A stretch of 64,000 nucleotides of DNA, taken from NCBI RefSeq assembly GCF_000764305.2, contig NW_025938138.1:209738-273737 (forward strand). Direction: 5' to 3'. Made by a program: the position numbers and the translations under genes. Under the pieces are notes generated by a model. It was not told the origin of the DNA. It searched no databases and saw nothing but the letters and a program-made list of their open reading frames with translations. Shown here piece after piece: positions 56,255 through 64,000 of the stretch. Source of the stretch: Hyalella azteca (taxonomy: Eukaryota > Arthropoda > Malacostraca > Amphipoda > Hyalellidae). The number at the start of each line of letters is the position of its first letter. Position 1 is the first letter of the stretch.

Positions 56255-57940
56255 GTGACTGTGCACGTCACAGTCTATATGACTGTGTTCATATTATTGT
56301 ATATTCTCGTGATAAACTATTTAGATGCACCTGATAAGTCAACATCATTCTTTTTATTAAATCCAACAGGTATTAATATGGACCAATTAGTCTGCAGAAT
56401 AAAGTTCGGTATTTATAAAATATGTATGATACAAGCTGTGTGTTGGGAATATTATGTCTCTTTTGAAGTAAAATTAAATAAATACTTCATTCACTATAGG
56501 GTTCATCTTGGTAAAGGGTGTCACATTTTATTAGTTGCACGAGTAATAATTTATTTATGTACTGCCGTTCCAGAGAGGTAAGTTTTCAGACCAAGAGGCC
56601 CAATAGAAGAGTGATCTAAGACACGGCCTCCTGATTTTAAACCGTATGTGCACATCACAATGCATCAACGCTCGTATTATTCGAAGCAACGCTTTCTTTG
56701 AATCGAACAACCAATCTGTCCTCTCTGTGAAGAAAATACGAATTTAATAGCTAATGGTGAATGTAAAATCAAAAGTTCTAACCAATTTGAGAAAAATAAT
56801 GGTGAATGTAAAATTTATGCGGATGATAAAGTTGCATATGTCTCAGATGTTCAGTTAAAACATTCTAAAACGTTCAATTATAAAACTTATGTTATTAGAG
56901 AAGGTGTTATGGTACATGTCAACTTCCTTGAGGAAGGAATGTCAGAAGTAAAATCGAAATAGAAAAGTAACCTGGAAAATGAATGTATAAATGAATGAAT
57001 TCCTTCCTGAAAAAGTATCACCATTAGAGGGAGAATCAGGTTAAATGAGAGGTAATTATTCTTAGCATTGTTAAGAAATTAGATTTCGATATAAATAAAG
57101 TATCAAAAGTATCAAGAACACAGGTCGAGTTCTCTAAACGACTGAAAACGATTGAGAACATAATGAAGAATGAAATTCAACAGCGATTTTCAGCAAAATA
57201 AGAAACGTGAAACTAAGATTATAAATTCGTCCGGCTAATATATTCATATTCTTGGATCTATAACAATGCCATGCCAAATAATAATGTCATGCCTTGGATC
57301 AATGAATGTACCATGCCAAATAATTGATATACAAAAGATTAATTTACGTAAAGCATATAGCCTACGCTTTAGAAAAATCATTTCATCTATTTCAAAGTAT
57401 TTACTTCGTTGAAATAGAGGGCTGTTCCCTATTTCGCTACTGTCATTCGAGGCAGCCTTTGATAAAATTAAATAAAAATGATAAAACTTTTCGATAAAAT
57501 TACTTAGAAAAGTGGAAGACTCATTAACAGATATACACAATGAGAGGTGATGTTCAATTCTTGAAATGTTAATCTGCTGCAGATTGAAGTTTAAGAATGA
57601 AAAATTTCCTTCTCCGTGAGTCAGATATCTCATAACTGGAAGATCGAACTTCAAACGATCGTCATTGCTGTTAGAGAACTTAATTGATTAAAACAGACTT
57701 TTCCTTTTCATATCGCAAGTCAACACATATGAGCTGTTGAAGAATACTCACGATAAGGGATATAATATATCTGAAATCATTGATTTATTTTACAAAGACA
57801 ACGGCAATATTGATGAACATCTTGAAAACTTACCGAAAAGAAGTCAAAAAAATGTGCAAATAGAATACTTTAAGAATACTGCTTCTACGCCTGGTCCAAG
57901 TGACATTCCTCGTGACAATTTTTTTATTTTTTTTTTATGA
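56255..57940. other. Cluster of AT-rich open frames, unrecognised
   Basis: Frames include 56255-56581 (+, 108 codons, hydrophobic start), a stretch at about 56785-56960 (+, reading IYADDKVAYVSDVQLKHS), 57244-57654 (-, 136 codons) and 57737-57940 (+, 67 codons, reading YNISEIIDLFYKDNGNIDEH). They are Lys/Asn/Ile-rich and none matches a domain I know. AT-rich DNA produces such frames by chance, but their density is higher than in neighbouring stretches. They could be remains of a large mobile or viral element. No function is claimed. Confidence 0.25.
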
Positions 57941-59280
57941 TATTGCTAGGGGAGAAAATTCAATCCCTGCTAATAGTTTCGACGCTCGTGAAAAACAGTA
58001 ACTGTAATTCAATATACTTATCCCAAAACTATCACATATAACAAAGGAAGATCATTAGAACGAATTCAAATGTAATAATTCTTTTCGAGCTTTTTTTCAC
58101 ATATATATCAAATTTTTTCATAGGGATTATATTGCTTGCGATATGCTCTCTTCATCAGTTCAAGAACAGTAGCTTGAAGCTTCTTAAATACCTTATTGCT
58201 CTGTTGTGATAAAGAAGGATGAATATCCCTGCTCTGAAAAATACTTCAAAAATTCAAATAAGTTATATATTCCAAAAATCGTTCTTCTTGTTAAATCTCG
58301 GTTGAGGAGATTAATTGTACCGCGACACTACTAAATCAGGCACGAACTAATCGGGCAACTGTGCTCCACTTTTGTTGCTGCTGTGGTGACAAACCCATTA
58401 ATTCAATTTCTGCTAAAACGCTTCCTCTTCATACTACTTGTTGTGCTCATTTTTTATGCGTAAACAAGTTTTTAACATGTTTTTTAGAATAACTGTAAAA
58501 TATCTGGTATCGTTTATCCAATTTTTTTTGTACCCGTAATTTATCGTCAGTAGAAAAAGTTCTGATAATTTCATAATGATTGATAATGGAGATGCCACGT
58601 CGATAAAAAGACATCGTTAATATCCACAAAATTGTTTTTTATCAATTAGAAGATATATATAGTGCATAATCCAATTTATATAATGTTAGGAAATTAGGTT
58701 GCGAGCTTCCACTGTGATTCACTGTGTGGAGACGAACAAGAGACCCGCAAAACGTTGTTGAATTGGTGCTACCTAGCCTCGCTTTCTGCAGCCGCACACG
58801 CTGCTGTACGTCAACTGTCGCATATGGCTGAGCGACAGACAAAGGAACACGAATTCTTTTTTTAGCGTGTATATTCTCCCTCTGAACTCCTAAAACGTGC
58901 AATAATAGTCAGTACTGGAATGATTACACCGAAGAAGTTTTGGCGCGAGTGAATTTCCAGTGATGACCCCGATTATGTCGATTGACGTTGTTCGTAATAA
59001 CTAAAAGTGAGGGTATCGTGCTAAACTTTTGTCTCAGCAGAAGAGCTTTTAGGTTAATCTATAGTTCTAGAAACTCTCACCCATATATATAAACTTTGTT
59101 GAGACCTAAAATTCTGTACCGATTGTTCACGAACGATTAACCGAGACAAGGAAAAGTAATCTGGCTGCAGCTACACAGTCGTACTTTCGAATCATTTCTA
59201 AGTGTTTGTATCGACTTATTGATTGATTGCCTGGTTCAATCAGTGTTGAAACAACCTCCGTTCGCGACTTTTGACTCGTC
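57941..59280. other. No recognised feature
   Basis: Short frames only; nothing domain-like on either strand. Confidence 0.45.
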
Positions 59281-59295
59281 TCTGACAATTTTACG

Positions 59296-59350
59296 GCCGG
59301 ACTTGCGGCCGGTATCACGGCCGGACTTGCGGCCGGTATCACGGCCGGTC
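59296..59350. repeat. 24-bp tandem repeat, about 2.3 units
   Basis: GGCCGGACTTGCGGCCGGTA repeated head to tail, with GGCCGG at each joint. Confidence 0.85.
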
Positions 59351-61380
59351 TCCAAAATTTTACACATACACGCAGAGACCATGATATATCTCTTAAACTA
59401 ATGAACGTAGCTTAATGAAAATCTACACGTATTTTTTTAAAACCTAACGGTGATATCTAGCCCGTGTGAATTTTTCGACCTCACCCTCATTCTCGACTTA
59501 TACGGTCATACGCGGAATCCAATACATGAACGTTTTAACACATTAATATACATATTCACTGAGCATTATTTTCTCAGTACAGTTGCCTTTTTAGCGCACT
59601 TTCTCATTTATGGAAAAAATGCACTATTGTGCTCGCCATGTCCGTCCGTCCGTAACTTCACGTTTTCGTCGACGAGAAAATGCGCTCCCTGCCACTCACT
59701 GCAGTAAGTACTGAGTTATATTTTTTGGTTGTGTTCGTGATCGGCACCTATCCCACCAATAACTTAAAGAATTTCTTATATATATGGTTTTTCTTGTCAA
59801 CTGTAGTCATTACACATGTATTCCTCATGTTATTATTTAACAATGGACGAAATATTCGTAAGCGTCTTTATCAACTCGTACGTAAGTTTAATTAGCAGAT
59901 TTAGAGTGGCGGTCCACGTTAACGTCGCATTCACAGCAACTCGCTTTGCTTTCCCTGCTGTCACTAACCGAGCGCAAAATACATTCGTCGTCATTTGCTT
60001 CCTTGGTGTCAGAAATTTTTCAATAACTTCTTTGGGCCCTCAGTTGGGCCTGGTCCAGTTCATTTTTACAGCCAATTATTAATTATTAGTTGACAGTGTA
60101 GCTACGTATTTGCCCGCATTTTATTCTAGATGCTATTGAGTAAATAATTCATGCCTTAATCCTGAGATACATATATGAATGGCCCAGCAATAAGTGAAAC
60201 ATAATTTCAATGCAAGATCTAAAAGTATTAGTATCTGCAGTTAAAAAAATATTAATGAAACCTATTAATGAAACCAATATTAATGAAACCTTGGCCATTC
60301 ATTTCTTAGAAACGCATCAACGTAAATATATATAAGCTGTTTTGGTGCGTGCATACGATAATAGGTAATATCCCATGTCTACTATGTCTACATATTACCT
60401 GGGAGAATATCATTGCATTTTTGACGGGGAAATCGAACATCGCTGCGGTACGCGATAAGAGTTATGGTAAATAGGAAATTTTTAATTAGATTATTAATTG
60501 TTAAGCGCAAATCCTGATAATTTCTCGAAACGTTTTCTTCTGATATAAAACTTGAAATGCAATGATAAATATAGGTCTCAACGGTTATTCTTCAACTTTT
60601 TTTATTTCAACGAATTTTATTTGCAAAACTATTAATTTGATTGTGGTGCATAGGGGTGCGGGATGACGGGACAACGGTGATTTCAAATTACACGTAATAT
60701 CAATCCCAGTAAAGACTGATTATTTCAAAAGAGTGAATTAAATTACCAAATGTAAAAGTCTGAGGAAATTCGGAAGTATGAAAGAATGTCAAGCGAATCT
60801 CGACAAATGCTTGGTTTAATCGCTGATTACCGATTAAATATAAATAAACGTTATATAGTACTATATATCAGGAGGTCATTATCCATATGAAATAATATTT
60901 CTACGAACTTATAATGTCGTGTTTATAAAATTGTTAGAAGCTATACACGTACACGATTGAATTATTTTAGAGGCCAAAAATTAAATCTTCGTAATTAATC
61001 AGGGAGTCAACCGCATTTCAATGTTTATTGTAACTGGACGATGATAAGTCAACATGTTCATGTTTGGATAATTCACTAGCCATGCACTGAAACACTCTAG
61101 AAGCAATTGATGCACATGTAACATAGGGAAGAAGATCACACACACCGAAAAGACATGAATAACTTATGACAACTTTTCTAAAATACCTGTTCATCAACGT
61201 TATATGACGTTTGTAACTAATTTCATTATAATAAATCAGCAAGGATCAGAAAATATAATTGGTGACAATAGCATTATGAATATCATATTGCTCTAAAATA
61301 GTAATTATTAACCGAATAATTATGAAACATTACATAGGGTTTGTTTAAATAGAGGCGGATATTGTGCACAATAATGCCGC
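59351..61380. other. No recognised feature
   Basis: AT-rich, with a short AATGAAACC-type repetition at 60250-60295. Open frames up to 88 codons look like chance frames. Confidence 0.45.
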
Positions 61381-61394
61381 CCAGAACGTGGCCT

Positions 61395-61446
61395 TCGGCT
61401 CTTGTGTAGTTCTCAATTTGTGTAACGATTATAAGAATTCAATCAC
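61395..61446 (+). repeat. 51-bp inverted repeat, left arm
   Basis: CGGCTCTTGTGTAGTTCTCA through AATTCAATCAC is the reverse complement of 63715-63766, apparently without mismatch. Confidence 0.85.
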
Positions 61447-61617
61447 GCGACAACATTTCTCGCTTCGAACCACCGGCATGTGGAACAGCCTCCCCGATTA
61501 CATCGTTGGCGCTCCGGTCGAGTAAACACGTTCAAGAACAGACTAGATAAAACTATGGAGGAATATATGTTCAGACATGAAATGCCTATAGCACCAGACT
61601 TGAAATGCCAGAGCACT
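61446..61617 (+). mobile_element. CR1-like LINE C-terminal scrap
   Basis: Encodes HVEQPPRL-like sequence in one frame and MWNSLPDYIVGAP in another, then FKNRLDKTMEEYMFRHEMP. This is equivalent to 34220-34350 of the CR1-like LINE. It is followed directly by a SINE. Confidence 0.75.
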
Positions 61618-61802
61618 GGGCAGGGTGGCCCAGTGATTACAGTTCAGAGTACCAAGATTTGCGCAGATAGGCGCGGGTTCGATCCCAGCTCTGTGCGCCA
61701 GTTTCTGGTCCGAATCGGCGAGGAGTCCGGGCGGTTAAGCAGAACAGAATTGTAGCAGTGAGTTGCAAGTTCGAGATCGCAAAATGCTGTGAATGTTCTG
61801 AA
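61618..61802 (+). mobile_element. tRNA-derived SINE, copy 3 (3'-truncated)
   Basis: GGGCAGGGTGGCCCAGTGAT head with B box GGTTCGATCCC and the GGTCCGAATCGGCGAGGAG block. It stops after GCTGTGAATGTTCTG, before the conserved tail. Confidence 0.83.
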
Positions 61803-61904
61803 ACCCCTAATATATCGAATCCGGTGGAAGACTAGCAGCCATATATGTAAAACTATCGTCAGTTTGGAGACGATCCTGTCGAAGAACCTATTTTTAGATC
61901 TCTT

Positions 61905-61997
61905 TTGGGCAAAAACTAATAAATCCAACAAACTTCTTGGACTGATCAGGCGCCTTTACGAGTTCCTAGATGAGATGCAGAAGTGATGAAGCTGTAA
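61905..61997 (+). mobile_element. CR1-like LINE scrap
   Basis: The frame reads KTNKSNKLLGLIRRLYEFLD. It matches the NKANKRLGLIRRSFEFL block at 33815 of the CR1-like LINE and is followed at once by a SINE. Confidence 0.7.
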
Positions 61998-62002
61998 CAA
62001 TC

Positions 62003-62240
62003 AGGCCCAGTGGTTAATGTTCAGAGTACCAAGATTGGAGCAGAGAGGTGCGGGCTCCGTCCCAGCTCTGTGCGCCAGGTTCTCTGATCAGCGGCAAGGA
62101 GGCCGGGCGGGTAAGCAAAGAAATTTTGAAGCAGTGAGTTGTGAGTGCAAGCCCACAACATGCTGTGAATGTTTTGCAATATTATGAATCGGCGACAGGC
62201 CTACATCCAAATAAACGCTGAAACCGCTATATTATTATAT
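62003..62240 (+). mobile_element. tRNA-derived SINE, copy 4
   Basis: Head GGCCCAGTGGTTAATGTTCA, body CCCAGCTCTGTGCGCCAG, tail TCGGCGACAGGCCTACATCC, AAACGCTGAAACCGCT and an ATT-rich end. The first about 8 bases of the family head are absent. Confidence 0.83.
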
Positions 62241-62587
62241 CACCGTTAGGTCATAAAAAATACACGTGTAACGTTTTATTAAGCTACGTGCGTTAGTTCA
62301 GGAGATATATCATGGCAGCTGTGCATGTGTATTATTTTGGAGACCGGCCATGAGTCCGGCCGTAAAATTGTGCGAGACGTTTCGGAAGTCTCGGCCGCGA
62401 GTCTGGCTGCAAAATTGTCCGGAACGTTTCGCGATTTGGCCAACCCTAAGATGGAAACCTGCTATGGAAATTCTGCAAAAAAATTCTCCCAAGATGGGCG
62501 TTGTGGTATTTTAAAACGTTTAAAACTTCATGACAAAAACAGTCTCCTTGTTCAATGTTGGTGAAAAATTCGTGTTAAGACTTCTGT

Positions 62588-62822
62588 AGCCAGTGGTTAT
62601 AGTTCAGAGTACCAAGATTGGAGCAGAGAGTTGCGGGTTCGATCCCAGCTCTGTGCGCCAATTTCTGGTCAGAATCGGCGAGGAGGCCGGGCGGTTAAGA
62701 ATCAGAATTGTAGCAGTGAGTTGCGAGTTCATGACCGCAACAAGCTGTGAATGTTCTCTGATGTTAAGAATCGGCAACAGGCCTACGGCCTACTAAACGC
62801 TGAAACCGCTATTATTATTATT
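62588..62822 (+). mobile_element. tRNA-derived SINE, copy 5
   Basis: Begins at AGCCAGTGGTTATAGTTCAG, with B box GGTTCGATCCC. The tail reads ATCGGCAACAGGCCTACGGC, then AAACGCTGAAACCGCT and (ATT)n. Confidence 0.85.
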
Positions 62823-63019
62823 GTAATTGTTATTATTGTTCATTCCTCATTCGGCATTCCTCAGAAACTCAACACCACAATCAAGTTTATTCGTAAATAA
62901 ACGAATTCTCAAACTGCTCTTTTACAACCTACCCTTCAGAAATTTGTTTTACACACTTATTGTGAATTCCTCACAATAGACAGCTTTTATTAACTCTAAT
63001 ATTTGCAAACTATTTTTTT

Positions 63020-63252
63020 AAAGCTCTTGCACTTACCCCCGATCTAAATCCCATTATGAGAACGTCTGGGGGTACATGGCTGGGATCGTCTACGCGCGCG
63101 GGAAGCAGTGTGACACGAAGGAAGAACTCGAGTTGGCCATTCAAGCCGCTTGGTCCAATCTGGACCCCAACTACCTCCGTAGATTGTCTCAGGGCACGAA
63201 AAAGTGGTGTTTGGATGTCTACAAAGCCAACGGGGAGCATATCGGTAAATAA
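63020..63252 (+). pseudogene. Tc1-like transposase C-terminal fragment
   Basis: The block PDLNPI is followed, after a 2-base insertion, by ENVWGYMAGIVYARGKQCDT, then EELELAIQAAWSNLDPNYLR and YKANGEHIGK. This is the last third of a Tc1-type transposase, including the final catalytic residue region PDLNPIENVW. The N-terminal two thirds are missing, probably lost when the SINE-rich sequence upstream was built up. It is a different lineage from the copy at 46101-47089. Confidence 0.85.
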
Positions 63253-63302
63253 CCTTTAGTTTTGCAGCTGACGTATGTTTTGCATTGCCTAAAATGTCAA
63301 AG

Positions 63303-63500
63303 TGGGGCTAACCTTTTGCGTCGGTGCAAAAACATGTGTTTTCATTTTCTCCGATACTAATTGCATTTTCACTACAGTCTATTGTATTTTGATTACTGAG
63401 ACCAAGACGATTCGTTTGCCACCATATGCACAATAAAACTCGCAAAACTCGATGTGTTATAAGGTTTTAAAGGGGTGGGGCTAACCTGTTGCGTCGGGCT
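63303..63500. repeat. Direct repeats of an IR/DR-type Tc1 right end
   Basis: GTGGGGCTAACCTTTTGCGT at about 63302 and GTGGGGCTAACCTGTTGCGT at about 63475 are direct repeats about 170 bp apart, following the transposase fragment. Paired direct repeats within a terminal region are the IR/DR organisation of Sleeping-Beauty-like Tc1 elements. The left end is missing. Confidence 0.6.
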
Positions 63501-63714
63501 GTATACAAATAATTGATATTCATGCCTTAACATAATTCTGCGCCTTAACTTAATGTTGCATTCGCGGACTCAATTAAAACTGCTGCATTCGCGAACTCAA
63601 TTAAAATATACGAGGATAAACGTCAATTAATTGCCACAAAAATATGTTGTGTGCCTTCAAACTGAATCACAGTCAACTATCAGCAGGATACGGAGCCAAT
63701 AGATCAGACAGTTA

Positions 63715-63766
63715 GTGATTGAATTCTTATAATCGTTACACAAATTGAGAACTACACAAGAGCCGA
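63715..63766 (-). repeat. 51-bp inverted repeat, right arm
   Basis: Reverse complement of 61395-61446, 2.3 kb away. Confidence 0.85.
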
Positions 63767-64000
63767 GGCAGTTACAATCTGAAGTATTGAGACGCTTACC
63801 ATTTACAATCTATATAAGATAGTAAGATACTGTTATCCTCTAGCTTGTGTCGTAAAAACCAGGAATTAGCTTGTACGTGTATTTTAAAAATAATGGAGGG
63901 GTTATATTATCGTACCTAATCATGTTTTGTTCTTATATATAGTTGTCGACTGCTTAAACTCCATGTGTAAGGCTTTACGTTTTACCCAAAAAATGTTATG

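Noticed and set aside
58642..58902. 86-codon minus-strand frame reading VQRENIHAKKRIRVPLSVAQ
   Set aside because: Some amphipathic character but no domain, splice signals or homologous copy in the window.
61621..61690. Possible functional tRNA gene
   Set aside because: A and B boxes are present, but no cloverleaf with a proper acceptor stem can be drawn, and the sequence continues as a SINE body with several copies.

Overview
The window is eukaryotic, repeat-dense genomic DNA, most likely from an arthropod. The secreted PAN-plus-fucolectin-type gene and the DIRS, CR1-like and Tc1 repertoire would fit a malacostracan crustacean such as an amphipod or isopod, but that placement is inference. 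There are no operons or bacterial signals. Real coding sequence is sparse and split by introns with good GT/AG borders. Most of the window is transposable elements, their fragments and tandem arrays.

Host genes. (1) A six-exon gene at 20344-26258 (+) splices in frame to 420 codons. It looks like a degenerate WD40-type beta-propeller protein of no family I can name. (2) A diverged second copy at 42172-45393 (+) keeps all six exons, splice sites and phases, but has two frameshifts and one in-frame TGA, so it is probably a pseudogene. (3) A four-exon gene on the minus strand (54720 down to 52167) encodes a 245-residue secreted protein with a signal peptide, a PAN/apple-like segment and an F5/8-C/fucolectin-like domain.

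Layout. 1-2190: a copy of an old interspersed repeat (family R), split by an 884-bp hAT-like element. 2237-2737: two tRNA-derived SINEs. 2740-8520: nothing recognised. 8635-9003: a 32-bp tandem repeat and a mariner-type HTH fragment. 10085-10930: a 15-bp satellite that ends in a Nextera junction-adapter sequence, so the join to what follows is suspect. 11030-13130: a LINE fragment and a second copy of R carrying a TIR element and a 542-bp assembly gap. 14347-15422: a TIR element with a MADF-like ORF. 16230-18090: a large imperfect palindrome made from R sequence. 20344-26258: gene 1. 26389-34530: a CR1-like LINE broken by an LTR-like element, which is itself broken by a 4.2-kb DIRS-like element. 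35790-37740: LINE scraps. 38690-39330: two adjacent minisatellites. 39740-42018: a BEL/Pao gag fragment and a second LINE, next to gene 2. 45880-47210: a decayed Tc1 element. 47664-49290: a third copy of R, leading into a 22-bp satellite that was probably seeded from R itself. 50800-51800: a third LINE end (minus). 52167-54720: the PAN/fucolectin gene. 61395-63766: a composite of LINE scraps, three SINEs and a Tc1 3' end, bounded by a 51-bp inverted repeat.

The main points to follow up are the assembly artefact at 10930-10967, the intact/decayed gene pair that shares an ancient SINE in intron 2, the DIRS-like element whose reverse transcriptase region is replaced by in-frame tandem repeats, and the shared 3' tail of the local SINE and CR1-like LINE. 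No clear new biological system is visible. The nearest candidate is the uncharacterised propeller gene family.
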